From contig JANYIP010000195.1 in the NCBI GenBank assembly GCA_025361995.1, forward strand, positions 1-23,189: a stretch of 23,189 nt of DNA. The letters run 5' to 3'. The notes under the pieces were generated by a model. That model made no database searches, was not told the DNA's origin, and was given only the letters and a program-made list of their open reading frames with translations. Position 1 is the first letter of the stretch. Each line of letters opens with the position of its first letter. Made by a program: the position numbers and the translations under genes. The DNA comes from Streptomycetales bacterium (GTDB lineage Bacteria > Actinomycetota > Actinomycetes > Prado026). Below, piece after piece: positions 6,851 through 14,410 of this stretch.

Positions 6851-6895
6851 GCTTGGATAGACCTGCTGCACCCTGACCCGCGAACAGGAAGTCCG

Positions 6896-8635
6896 ATGAG
6901 CGAAAAGATCTCCGGAGCCCAGAGCCTCGTGCAGGCGCTGGAGACTGCCGGTGCCGAGGTCATCTTCGGAATCCCCGGCGGCGCGATCCTGCCGGCGTAC
7001 GACCCGCTCTTCGACTCCAAGGTCCGGCACATCCTGGTACGTCACGAGCAGGGCGCCGGTCACGCCGCCGAGGGGTACGCCGCGGCCACCGGCAAGGTCG
7101 GGGTCTGCATGGCCACCTCCGGGCCCGGCGCGACCAACCTCGTCACCCCGATCGCCGATGCGTACATGGACTCGATCCCGATGGTGGCGGTGACCGGGCA
7201 GGTGCCCAGCGCCTCGATCGGCAGCGACGCCTTCCAGGAGGCGGACATCCGGGGCATCACGATGCCCATCACCAAGCACAACTTCCTGGTGACCGACGCA
7301 GCGGAGATCCCGCGCCGGATCGCCGAGGCGTTCCACATCGCGAGCACCGGCCGGCCGGGGCCGGTCCTGGTCGACATCTCCAAGGACGCACTGCAGGCGA
7401 GCACCACCTTCCAGTGGCCGGCGACGCTGGACCTGCCGGGGTACCGGCCGGTCACCCGGCCGCACAGCAAGCAGGTCCGTGAGGCCGCGCGGCTGATCCT
7501 CGAGGCGCGCCGCCCGGTCCTGTACGTCGGCGGTGGGGTGATCCGGGCCCGGGCCGCCGCCGAGCTGCACGTGCTCGCCGAGCTGACCGGCATCCCGGTG
7601 GTGACCACCCTGATGGCTCGCGGTGCGTTCCCGGACAGCCACCCGCTGCACCTCGGCATGCCCGGGATGCACGGCACCGTGGCGGCGGTCGGCGCCCTGC
7701 AGAAGAGTGACCTGCTCATCACCCTCGGCGCGCGGTTCGACGACCGGGTGACCGGCAAGCTGTCGAGCTTCGCACCGGACGCCAAGGTGATCCACGCGGA
7801 CATCGACCCCGCCGAGATCTCCAAGAACCGCACGGCCGACGTCCCGATCGTGGGCGACTGCCGCGAGGTCATCGCCGACCTCATCGTCGCGATCAAGGCC
7901 GAGCTCGACGCCGGCGGCTCCTTCGACTACGCGGGGTGGTGGCGCCAGCTCGACCAGCTGCGCAGCACGTACCCGCTGGGCTACGACACCCCGGCAGGCG
8001 GCGAGGTCGCGCCGCAGTACGTCATCGAACGCATCGGCGCGATCGTCGGGCCCGACGCGATCTACTGCGCGGGTGTGGGCCAGCACCAGATGTGGGCGGC
8101 CCAGTTCGTCCGGTACGAGAAGCCGAACAGCTGGATCAACTCCGGCGGGCTCGGCACGATGGGCTTCGCCGTCCCCGCGGCGATGGGTGCCAAGGTCGGG
8201 CGTCCCGACACCACGGTGTGGGCCATCGACGGCGACGGCTGCTTCCAGATGACCAACCAGGAGCTCGCGACCTGCGCGCTCAACGACATCCCGATCAAGG
8301 TCGCCGTCATCAACAACGGCAGCCTCGGCATGGTCCGGCAGTGGCAGACACTGTTCTACGACTCGCGCTACTCCAACACCGACCTGCACTCGAGGCGGAT
8401 CCCCGACTTCGTCAAGCTGGCGGACGCGTACGGCTGCGTAGGGCTCCGGTGCGACTCGGCCGCCGACGTCGACGCGACCATCGACAAGGCCATGGCTGTG
8501 GACGACCGGCCGGTGGTGGTCGACTTCGTCGTCCACCAGGACGCCATGGTGTGGCCGATGGTGGCAGCCGGCACCAGCAACGACGACATCATGGTCGCGC
8601 GCGACCTGGCGCCGGTCTGGGACCGGGAGGAGTGA
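6896..8635 (+). CDS. ilvB: Acetolactate synthase (acetohydroxyacid synthase) large, catalytic subunit
   Basis: This ThDP- and FAD-dependent enzyme condenses two pyruvates to acetolactate (Val/Leu) or pyruvate plus 2-oxobutyrate to acetohydroxybutyrate (Ile). The 579-residue protein shows the N-terminal ThDP-binding domain with catalytic glutamate E51 in RHEQGAGHAAEGYA. A central FAD-binding region follows (about 190-345). The C-terminal ThDP/Mg motif GDGCFQM (446-452) leads to INNG (472-475). GARFDDRVTGK and the final HQDAMVWPMV are typical of anabolic AHAS rather than catabolic AlsS. The start follows AGGAAG with a 5-base spacer. Expression is probably set by the leader attenuator. ilvN follows after 94 bases and encodes the regulatory partner. 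Confidence 0.97.
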   Translation: MSEKISGAQSLVQALETAGAEVIFGIPGGAILPAYDPLFDSKVRHILVRHEQGAGHAAEGYAAATGKVGVCMATSGPGATNLVTPIADAYMDSIPMVAVTGQVPSASIGSDAFQEADIRGITMPITKHNFLVTDAAEIPRRIAEAFHIASTGRPGPVLVDISKDALQASTTFQWPATLDLPGYRPVTRPHSKQVREAARLILEARRPVLYVGGGVIRARAAAELHVLAELTGIPVVTTLMARGAFPDSHPLHLGMPGMHGTVAAVGALQKSDLLITLGARFDDRVTGKLSSFAPDAKVIHADIDPAEISKNRTADVPIVGDCREVIADLIVAIKAELDAGGSFDYAGWWRQLDQLRSTYPLGYDTPAGGEVAPQYVIERIGAIVGPDAIYCAGVGQHQMWAAQFVRYEKPNSWINSGGLGTMGFAVPAAMGAKVGRPDTTVWAIDGDGCFQMTNQELATCALNDIPIKVAVINNGSLGMVRQWQTLFYDSRYSNTDLHSRRIPDFVKLADAYGCVGLRCDSAADVDATIDKAMAVDDRPVVVDFVVHQDAMVWPMVAAGTSNDDIMVARDLAPVWDREE

Positions 8636-8729
8636 TCGTGCGAGCCGCAACGAGGCCGTCGGGCCGAGCGCAGCGAGGCACAGGCTTCGTGGAGGCGATC
8701 ACGATCGCGACCAGGGGAGAGGAGTAGCT

Positions 8730-9257
8730 ATGAGTCGGCACACGCTGTCCGTGCTGGTCGAGGACCAGCCGGGTGTCCTGGCACGCATAGCGGGGCTGTT
8801 CTCCCGGCGAAGCTTCAACATCGAGTCGCTGGCGGTCGGCCCCACCGAGCACGTCGGCGTCTCGCGGATCACCATCGTCGTGAGCGTCGAGGGCAACCCG
8901 CTCGAGCAGGTCACCAAGCAGCTCAACAAGCTGGTCAACGTGATCAAGATCGTCGAGCTGGAGCCGGGTCAGTCCGTCCAGCGGGAGATCATGCTGGTCA
9001 AGGTCCGCGCGGACGCCGAGACCCGGTCGCACGTGCTCGAGACCGTCCAGCTCTTCCGTGCCAAGGTCGTCGACGTCTCGATCGACGCCGTCACCGTCGA
9101 GGCCACCGGCAACGCCGAGAAGCTGGAGGCGCTGCTCCGCGTGCTCGAGCCGTTCGGCATCCGCGAGCTCGTCCAGTCGGGGATGGTCGCGCTCGGCCGG
9201 GGCGGCCGCTCGATCACCGACCGGTCCCTGCGCTCGCTCGACAAGACCACCGCCTAG
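8730..9257 (+). CDS. ilvN: Acetolactate synthase small, regulatory subunit
   Basis: The 175-residue protein has an N-terminal ACT domain (about residues 4-78, with EDQPGVLARIAGLFSRRSFNIESL) and a C-terminal ALS small-subunit domain (about 85-165, ending GIRELVQSGMVALGRG). It activates the IlvB catalytic subunit and confers valine feedback inhibition by binding the amino acid at ACT-domain interfaces. A strong ribosome binding site, GGGGAGAGGAG (8714-8724), supports ATG 8730. The length equals that of typical actinobacterial IlvN/IlvH. It is part of the ilvBNC transcription unit. Confidence 0.97.
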   Translation: MSRHTLSVLVEDQPGVLARIAGLFSRRSFNIESLAVGPTEHVGVSRITIVVSVEGNPLEQVTKQLNKLVNVIKIVELEPGQSVQREIMLVKVRADAETRSHVLETVQLFRAKVVDVSIDAVTVEATGNAEKLEALLRVLEPFGIRELVQSGMVALGRGGRSITDRSLRSLDKTTA

Positions 9258-9325
9258 TCCGCTGTCTGCTTGTTCACCAGTCACCCAGCTTTTCCGTCAC
9301 CCACCTTTGAAGGAGCACACCCGCT

Positions 9326-10351
9326 GTGGCCGAGATGTTCTACGACGACGATGCCGACCTGTCGATCATCCAGGGCCGCCACGTCGCGGTGCTCGGCTAC
9401 GGGAGCCAGGGCCACGCGCACGCGCTCTCGCTGCGCGACTCCGGGGTCGACGTGCGCGTGGGACTGCCGGAGGGGTCGAAGAGCAGGGCCAAGGCCGAGG
9501 CCGACGGGCTGCGCGTCGTCACGCCGTTCCAGGCCTGTGAAGAGGCCGACCTGATCATGATCCTGGCGCCGGACCCGGTGCAGCGGCACCTCTACGCCGA
9601 GGCGGTCGAGCCCAACCTGGTCGATGGGAACGCGATCTTCTTCGGGCACGGGTTCAACATCCGGTTCGGCTACATCAAGCCGCCGGCGGGTGTGGACGTC
9701 GCCATGGTGGCGCCCAAGGGCCCGGGTCATCTCGTGCGCCGCGAGTTCAGCGCCGGTCGCGGGGTCCCGGTCATCGTCGCGGTCGAGCAGGACGCGTCCG
9801 GCGGTGCCTGGCCGCTCACCCTCGCGTACGCCAAGGGCATCGGCGGGCTGCGCGCGGGCGGCATCAAGTCGACGTTCACGGAGGAGACGGAGACGGACCT
9901 CTTCGGGGAGCAGGCCGTGCTCTGCGGCGGTGCCTCGGCGCTGGTCCAGACCGGTTTCGAGGTGCTCATCGAGGCTGGCTACCAGCCCGAGGTCGCGTAC
10001 TTCGAGTGCCTGCACGAGCTCAAGCTCATCGTCGACCTGATGTACGAGGGCGGCATCGCCAAGCAGCGCTGGTCAGTGTCGGACACGGCCGAGTACGGCG
10101 ACTACGTATCGGGCCCGCGGATCATCGACGCCCGGGTGAAGGAGAGCATGAAGTCAGTGCTCGCCGACGTCCAGAGCGGCGCGTTCGCGCAGCGTTTCAT
10201 CGACGACCAGGACGCCGGCGCCCCCGAGTTCAAGCGGCTGCGCGCCGAGGGGGAGGCGCACCCGATCGAGGCGACCGGGCGCAAGCTGCGCAAGCTGATG
10301 GCCTGGGTCGAGAGCGACGACGACTACGTCGAGGGCACCGCAGCTCGCTGA
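9326..10351 (+). CDS. ilvC: Ketol-acid reductoisomerase (NADP+), class I
   Basis: It isomerises and reduces acetolactate or acetohydroxybutyrate to the dihydroxy acids used by IlvD, with Mg2+ and NADPH. In the 341-residue (class I length) protein the nucleotide loop GYGSQGHAHA spans 25-34. The cofactor-specificity loop RVGLPEGSKSRAKAE contains S51 and S53, suggesting NADPH. H108 lies in GHGFN. Metal ligands are D191 and E195 (ETDLFGEQ), with E227 and E231 (ECLHELK) supplied by the partner subunit. GTG 9326 is preceded by GAAGGAG (9309-9315); the reading VAEMFYDDDADL is the family N-terminus. The 68-base gap after ilvN shows no clear promoter or terminator, so it belongs with ilvBN. Confidence 0.97.
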   Translation: MAEMFYDDDADLSIIQGRHVAVLGYGSQGHAHALSLRDSGVDVRVGLPEGSKSRAKAEADGLRVVTPFQACEEADLIMILAPDPVQRHLYAEAVEPNLVDGNAIFFGHGFNIRFGYIKPPAGVDVAMVAPKGPGHLVRREFSAGRGVPVIVAVEQDASGGAWPLTLAYAKGIGGLRAGGIKSTFTEETETDLFGEQAVLCGGASALVQTGFEVLIEAGYQPEVAYFECLHELKLIVDLMYEGGIAKQRWSVSDTAEYGDYVSGPRIIDARVKESMKSVLADVQSGAFAQRFIDDQDAGAPEFKRLRAEGEAHPIEATGRKLRKLMAWVESDDDYVEGTAAR

Positions 10352-10381
10352 GGCACGCCGGCTTGCTGAGGCACCACGACG

Positions 10382-10417
10382 GCGGCGCGAGTCCCGGGTG
10401 ACCCGGGGCCGCGTCGC
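10382..10417 (+). terminator. Strong GC hairpin after ilvC, probable terminator without U-tract
   Basis: The stem 10382-10398 / 10402-10417 has a 3-base loop (TGA), one bulged A and two wobble pairs. Its tip is CCCGGG-TGA-CCCGGG. No run of T follows, which is common for actinobacterial terminators. It separates ilvBNC from the serA promoter just downstream. Confidence 0.55.
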
Positions 10418-10433
10418 GTCCGCATGCCGGACG

Positions 10434-10451
10434 TTGTGAAGGACTTCACAA
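10434..10451. promoter_or_regulatory. Perfect 18-bp palindrome upstream of serA: Rex-type or CRP/GlxR-type operator
   Basis: TTGTGAAGGACTTCACAA matches the Rex operator consensus TTGTGAA-N4-TTCACAA at all 14 defined positions. It also contains TGTGA-N6-TCACA, the CRP/GlxR consensus. It is AT-richer than its surroundings. Its centre is about 30 bases upstream of the predicted serA transcription start (-10 TACGCT, 10461-10466), overlapping the -35 region; this placement suggests repression. Confidence 0.75.
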
Positions 10452-10460
10452 GGGCCTCGG

Positions 10461-10466
10461 TACGCT
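10461..10466 (+). promoter_or_regulatory. Probable -10 element of a serA promoter
   Basis: TACGCT fits TANNNT and lies 10 bases after the palindrome. The transcript would start near 10473 and carry a short leader with the ribosome binding site GGAAGG (10483-10488) before GTG 10502. No good -35 box is present; the palindrome occupies that position. Confidence 0.5.
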
Positions 10467-10501
10467 TGCGCTCTCGTCCCGCCGGAAGGTGTTGATCTGC
10501 T

Positions 10502-12091
10502 GTGACCAAGCCCGTCGTCCTGATCGCCGAGGAGCTCTCACCGGCAACGGTCGAGGCTCTCGGCCCCGACTTCGAGGTCCGCTACTGCGACGGTGCCGAC
10601 CGCGCCGAGCTGCTGCCAGCGCTCGCGGACGTCGATGCGGTGCTCATCCGCAGCGCCACCCAGATCGACGCGGAGGCGCTCAGCGCCGCCAAGCGGCTCA
10701 AGGTCGTCGCTCGGGCCGGCGTCGGTCTCGACAACGTCGATGTCGCCGCCGCCACTGCGGCCGGCGTGATGGTCGTCAACGCCCCACAGTCCAACATCGT
10801 CAGCGCGGCCGAGCTCGCGATCGGGCTGCTCATCGCGGTGGCCCGCAACATCGCGCCGGCGAGCGCGGCGCTCAGGGGCGGTGCCTGGAAGCGGTCCAAG
10901 TACAGCGGCGTCGAGCTGCAGGACAAGGTCCTGGGCGTGGTGGGCCTCGGCCGGATCGGCGTGCTCGTCGCCCAGCGGCTCTCCGGGTTCGGCATGCGCG
11001 TCATCGCGTACGACCCGTACGTGCAGCCCGCTCGGGCGGCGCAGCTCGGGGTCCGGCTGGTCAGCCTCGACGAGCTGCTCGCCGAGTCCGACTTCATCAC
11101 CGTGCACCTTCCCAAGACGGCCGAGACCATCGGCCTCATCGGCGAGGACGCGCTGCACAAGGTCAAGCCGTCCGTCCGGATCATCAACGCTGCCCGCGGC
11201 GGCATCGTCGACGAAGCCGCCCTCGCGAGTGCCCTTACAGACGGGCGGGTGGCCGGCGCCGGGCTCGACGTCTACGCCAAGGAGCCGTGCACCGACAGCC
11301 CGCTCTTCGCCTTCGAGCAGGTCGTCGCCGTCCCGCACCTCGGCGCGAGCACCGACGAGGCACAGGAGAAGGCGGGCATCTCGGTCGCCCGCTCGGTCCG
11401 GCTGGCGCTGGCTGGCGAGCTCGTCCCCGACGCGGTGAACGTCCAAGGTGGCGTCATCGCCGAGGACGTCAAGCCGGGCCTGCCGCTGGCGGAGCGGCTC
11501 GGCCGGATCTTCTCGGCGCTGGCCGGCGGTGTCGCCGTCCGCATCGACGTCGAGGTCCGCGGCGAGATCGCTGTGCACGATGTGTCGGTGCTCGAGCTCG
11601 CCGCGCTCAAGGGTGTCTTCTGCGACGTCGTCGAGGAGTCGGTCTCGTACGTCAACGCACCGCTGATCGCCAAGGAGCGGGGGGTCGAGGTCGCCCTCAC
11701 CACCAGCGAGGAGAGCCCCGACCACCGCAACCTGCTGACCGTCCGCGGCACGCTGCCCGACGGCGAGGTCGTATCGGTCTCCGGCACGCTGGTCGGCCCG
11801 CGCCGGACTGAGAAGCTGGTGGAGATCAACGGGTTCGACGTGGATCTGCTGCCGACCGAGCACATGGCGTTCTTCCGCTACCACGACCGCCCGGGCGTGG
11901 TTGGGGCGGTCGGCAAGCTCCTCGGTGACGCCGGAATCAACATCGCCGGCATGCAGGTCAGCAGGGACTCCCGCGGCGGGCACGCGCTGATGGCGCTGAC
12001 CGTCGACTCCGCGGTCCCGGGCCCGACCATGTCCGGCATCGTGGCCGCCATCGGCGCGCACTCGGGCCGGGCCGTCGACCTGGAGGCCTGA
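10502..12091 (+). CDS. serA: D-3-phosphoglycerate dehydrogenase, long form with ASB and ACT domains
   Basis: It oxidises 3-phosphoglycerate to 3-phosphohydroxypyruvate, the first step of serine synthesis. The 529-residue protein has the substrate/NAD core (1 to about 315) with GLGRIG (149-154) and D171, which favours NAD. Catalytic R232 (NAARGGIVDE), E261 (YAKEP) and H279 (PHLGAST) are present. An intervening ASB-type domain follows (about 320-450), then a C-terminal ACT domain (about 455-529, FFRYHDRPGVVGAVGKLL). This is the architecture of the mycobacterial enzyme, which is feedback-inhibited by serine. The stop lies 4 bases before leuB, whose ribosome binding site is inside serA's end, so serA and leuB are co-transcribed. 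A serA inside a BCAA block is seen in other actinobacteria. Confidence 0.96.
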   Translation: MTKPVVLIAEELSPATVEALGPDFEVRYCDGADRAELLPALADVDAVLIRSATQIDAEALSAAKRLKVVARAGVGLDNVDVAAATAAGVMVVNAPQSNIVSAAELAIGLLIAVARNIAPASAALRGGAWKRSKYSGVELQDKVLGVVGLGRIGVLVAQRLSGFGMRVIAYDPYVQPARAAQLGVRLVSLDELLAESDFITVHLPKTAETIGLIGEDALHKVKPSVRIINAARGGIVDEAALASALTDGRVAGAGLDVYAKEPCTDSPLFAFEQVVAVPHLGASTDEAQEKAGISVARSVRLALAGELVPDAVNVQGGVIAEDVKPGLPLAERLGRIFSALAGGVAVRIDVEVRGEIAVHDVSVLELAALKGVFCDVVEESVSYVNAPLIAKERGVEVALTTSEESPDHRNLLTVRGTLPDGEVVSVSGTLVGPRRTEKLVEINGFDVDLLPTEHMAFFRYHDRPGVVGAVGKLLGDAGINIAGMQVSRDSRGGHALMALTVDSAVPGPTMSGIVAAIGAHSGRAVDLEA

Positions 12092-12095
12092 CCCA

Positions 12096-13148
12096 GTGAG
12101 CCGGACGCTGCGGCTGGCTGTCATCGCCGGGGACGGGATCGGGCCCGAGGTCGTCGCCGAGGGGCTCAAGGTGCTGGACGCGGTGGCTCCCGCGCACGAC
12201 CTCGTCGTCGCCCCGACCCACTACGACCTGGGGGCGCGTCGCTGGCACGCCTCCGGCGAGACGCTCCCCGACTCGGTGCTGGCCGAGCTGCGCGGAGCCG
12301 ACGCGATCCTCCTCGGCGCCGTCGGCGACCCGTCGGTGCCGAGCGGAGTGCTGGAGCGCGGCCTGCTGCTTCGCCTGCGTTTCGAGCTCGACCACCACGT
12401 GAATCTGCGCCCGGTGCGGCTCCTGCCCGGCGTGGTCACCCCGCTGGCCGGCGTGACCCCGGCCGACATCGACATGATCGTCGTGCGGGAGGGCACCGAG
12501 GGTCCGTACGCCGGGTCGGGTGGTTTCCTGCGCCGCGGGACCCCGCACGAGATCGCGACCGAGGAGAGCTTGAACACCCGGTTCGGCGTCGAGCGGGTCG
12601 TGCGGGACGCGTTCGCGCGAGCGGCCGCCCGACCGCGCCGGCTGATCACGCTGGTGCACAAGAACAACGTGCTCACCCAGGCGGGCGATCTGTGGACCCG
12701 CACGTTCACCGACGTCGCCGCCGACTTCCCCGGCGTACGGACTGAATACCTGCACGTCGACGCCGCGACGATGTTCTTCGTGACCTCGCCGCAGCGCTTC
12801 GACGTCGTCGTGACCGACAACCTCTTCGGCGACATCATCACCGACCTCGGCGCGGCGATCGCCGGCGGGATCGGTCTTGCGGCCAGCGGCAACCTCGATG
12901 TCAGCAGAGCCAACCCGAGCATGTTCGAGCCCGTCCACGGTTCGGCGCCCGACATCGCCGGTCAGGCCAAGGCCGATCCGACGGCCACGGTGCTCTCGGT
13001 CGCCATGCTGCTCGACCACATCGGGCTGCCCGACGCGGCCGTGCAGGTGGACGCCGCGGTGGCCGCCGACCTGCTCGCCCGGCGCGACCTCCCGGCGCGG
13101 CGCACGTCCAGCATCGGAGACGCGCTCGCCAGCGCTGCCATCGGCTAA
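12096..13148 (+). CDS. leuB: 3-isopropylmalate dehydrogenase
   Basis: It oxidatively decarboxylates 3-isopropylmalate to 2-oxoisocaproate (leucine) and, with citramalate-derived substrate, 3-methylmalate to 2-oxobutyrate. The 350-residue protein carries the isocitrate/isopropylmalate dehydrogenase signatures: AVIAGDGIGPEV (8-19), the substrate arginines in LLRLRFELDHHVNLRP (R94, R105), R131 in VVREGTEGPY with Y138, K189 in LVHKNNVL, metal-binding D222, D246 and D250 (TDNLFGDIITDLG), and the NAD loop EPVHGSAPDIAG. LRLRFELDHHVNLRP marks the shorter actinobacterial LeuB type. GTG 12096 follows GGAGG (12082-12086). Confidence 0.95.
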   Translation: MSRTLRLAVIAGDGIGPEVVAEGLKVLDAVAPAHDLVVAPTHYDLGARRWHASGETLPDSVLAELRGADAILLGAVGDPSVPSGVLERGLLLRLRFELDHHVNLRPVRLLPGVVTPLAGVTPADIDMIVVREGTEGPYAGSGGFLRRGTPHEIATEESLNTRFGVERVVRDAFARAAARPRRLITLVHKNNVLTQAGDLWTRTFTDVAADFPGVRTEYLHVDAATMFFVTSPQRFDVVVTDNLFGDIITDLGAAIAGGIGLAASGNLDVSRANPSMFEPVHGSAPDIAGQAKADPTATVLSVAMLLDHIGLPDAAVQVDAAVAADLLARRDLPARRTSSIGDALASAAIG

Positions 13149-13149
13149 G

Positions 13150-13161
13150 TACCGTGGAGCC
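13150..13161 (+). promoter_or_regulatory. Possible internal leaderless promoter for ilvE
   Basis: TACCGT (13150-13155) is followed by six bases and then ATG 13162. GGAG (13156-13159) is too close to the ATG to be a good ribosome binding site. A separate start for ilvE, additional to read-through from leuB, is therefore likely. Confidence 0.4.
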
Positions 13162-14271
13162 ATGACCGGCACCGATCTCATCGCACTCAAGCCCACCGGG
13201 ACCCCGCTCGACGCCGCCGAGCGCGAGCTGCGGCTCGCCGAGCCCGGCTTCGGCCGTTTCTTCACCGACCACATGGTCACGATCACCTGGGACGCGGGCC
13301 AGGGCTGGCACGACGCCCAGCTGGTGCCGTACGCACCGCTGTCGATGGACCCGGCGGTGATGGTCCTGCACTACGGCCAGGCGATCTTCGAGGGGCTCAA
13401 GGCCTACCGGCAGCCGGACGGTGGCATCGCCACCTTCCGACCCGAGGAGAACGCGCGCCGGTTCCAGCGCTCGGCCCGCCGGCTCGCGATGCCGGAGCTG
13501 CCCGAGGAGCTCTTCCTCGCCTCGCTGCAGGCGCTCATCTCCCAAGACCAGGACTGGGTGCCGTCCGGCGCCGAGAAGAGCCTGTACCTGCGGCCGCTCA
13601 TGTTCTCGACCGAGGTCGGCCTCGGGGTGCGCCCGTCCTCGTCGTACCTGTACGTGCTGATCGCGTCGCCGGCGGGTGCGTACTTCCCCCGCGGGCTCAA
13701 GCCGGTCACGGTGTGGTTGTCCGAGGAGTACAGCCGGGCGGCACCGGGCGGAACCGGCGAGGCCAAGTGCGCCGGGAACTACGCAGCCTCGCTGGTCGCC
13801 CAGGCCCAAGCCGCCGACCAGGGCTGCGACCAGGTGGTCTGGCTCGACGCCGGCGAGCACCGCTGGGTCGAGGAGATGGGCGGCATGAACCTCTACTTCG
13901 TGCGCGGCTCCGGCGATACCGCCTCGATCGTGACCCCGACGCTGACCGGATCGCTGCTCGCCGGGGTGACCCGTGACTCGCTGCTCACCCTCGCCGGGGA
14001 CCTCGGGTACGTGGCCTCGGCGGACCGCATCTCGGTGGACGACTGGCGCGACGGCAACGCCTCGGGCGAGATCACCGAGGTCTTCGCCTGTGGCACGGCC
14101 GCGGTCATCACTCCGGTCGGGGCCGTGAAGTCTGCTTCGCACGAGTGGACGATCGGCGACGGTGAGACGGGTCCGGTGACCGCTCGGCTCCGCAAGGCGC
14201 TTCTCGACATCCAGACCGGGGCCGCGCCAGACATGCACGGCTGGGTCCACCCGCTCACGGTGACCATCTGA
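13162..14271 (+). CDS. ilvE: Branched-chain amino acid aminotransferase
   Basis: This PLP enzyme performs the last step of Ile, Val and Leu synthesis with glutamate as amino donor. The 369-residue length is that of the longer class IV BCAT group. Motifs are LHYGQAIFEGLKAYRQ (69-84), YLRPLMFSTE (142-151), the PLP lysine K202 in EAKCAGNYAAS, EEMGGMNLYFV (237-247), and the C-terminal EVFACGTAAVITPVG. The open frame extends upstream to 12877 inside leuB, but ATG 13162 gives the expected N-terminus, does not overlap leuB and sits behind a -10-like element. The glutamate link to the neighbouring gltX is probably coincidental. Confidence 0.96.
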   Translation: MTGTDLIALKPTGTPLDAAERELRLAEPGFGRFFTDHMVTITWDAGQGWHDAQLVPYAPLSMDPAVMVLHYGQAIFEGLKAYRQPDGGIATFRPEENARRFQRSARRLAMPELPEELFLASLQALISQDQDWVPSGAEKSLYLRPLMFSTEVGLGVRPSSSYLYVLIASPAGAYFPRGLKPVTVWLSEEYSRAAPGGTGEAKCAGNYAASLVAQAQAADQGCDQVVWLDAGEHRWVEEMGGMNLYFVRGSGDTASIVTPTLTGSLLAGVTRDSLLTLAGDLGYVASADRISVDDWRDGNASGEITEVFACGTAAVITPVGAVKSASHEWTIGDGETGPVTARLRKALLDIQTGAAPDMHGWVHPLTVTI

Positions 14272-14278
14272 GATGTGC

Positions 14279-14290
14279 CAGAATGGTGCC
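14279..14290 (+). promoter_or_regulatory. Possible -10 element for the cimA leader transcript
   Basis: CAGAAT (14279-14284) is one base from TANNNT and is followed by six bases and then GTG 14291, the same geometry as the ilvB leader. The -35 region is weak. The element begins eight bases after the ilvE stop. Confidence 0.4.
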
Positions 14291-14317
14291 GTGCACAGCA
14301 CGCTGATCATTAGCTAG
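14291..14317 (+). CDS. Putative cimA leader peptide (attenuator mini-ORF)
   Basis: The 8-codon ORF reads MHSTLIIS from GTG, with CTG ATC ATT (Leu-Ile-Ile) near its end. It is followed one base later by a GC hairpin and then a strong intrinsic terminator before cimA. The layout mirrors the ilvB leader, and Leu/Ile codons are the sensible signal for an isoleucine-pathway enzyme. Its shortness makes chance possible; position and content together are the argument. Confidence 0.6.
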   Translation: MHSTLIIS

Positions 14318-14318
14318 A

Positions 14319-14346
14319 GCGCGCCGGGGCTCCGTCCCCGCCGCGC
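14319..14346 (+). promoter_or_regulatory. Leader hairpin preceding the cimA terminator
   Basis: GCGCG (14319-14323) and CGGGG (14325-14329) pair with CCCCG (14336-14340) and CGCGC (14342-14346) around the loop CTCCGT, with one C opposite C. It starts one base after the leader-peptide stop and directly abuts the terminator stem, as in the ilvB leader. Confidence 0.55.
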
Positions 14347-14379
14347 AGGCCTCCCACGTCGTGGGGGGCCTTCTTTTTT
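14347..14379 (+). terminator. Strong intrinsic terminator upstream of cimA
   Basis: An 11-bp stem, AGGCCTCCCAC (14347-14357) with GTGGGGGGCCT (14361-14371, one wobble), has the 3-base loop GTC and is followed by TC and six T (14374-14379). It is the best intrinsic terminator in the window. It may end the ilvE transcript, act as a cimA attenuator, or both. Confidence 0.85.
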
Positions 14380-14410
14380 CCCTGATCTTCGTCTCGAGGA
14401 GCCAGTCGCA

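Noticed and set aside
6694..6895. T-box riboswitch in the ilvB leader
   Set aside because: No T-box core motif or specifier stem; the leader peptide and terminator explain the region.
4561..7032. An 823-codon minus-strand frame opposite ilvD and the ilvB leader
   Set aside because: The composition is low-complexity and it crosses two genes and an attenuator. ilvD on the other strand has full catalytic motifs.
6719..8650. A 643-codon minus-strand frame opposite ilvB
   Set aside because: It is a shadow of ilvB codon bias and has no recognisable domain.
9258..9325. Third attenuator between ilvN and ilvC
   Set aside because: No stem with a T-run and no BCAA-rich mini-ORF; only an 8-base direct repeat, GTCACCCA.
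10538..12169. Minus-strand frames opposite serA and leuB
   Set aside because: These are shadows of well-supported genes; no promoter, ribosome binding site or motif.
12877..13161. N-terminal extension of ilvE into leuB
   Set aside because: Arg/Ser/Pro-rich translation without BCAT homology; ATG 13162 has the expected N-terminus and a -10 element.
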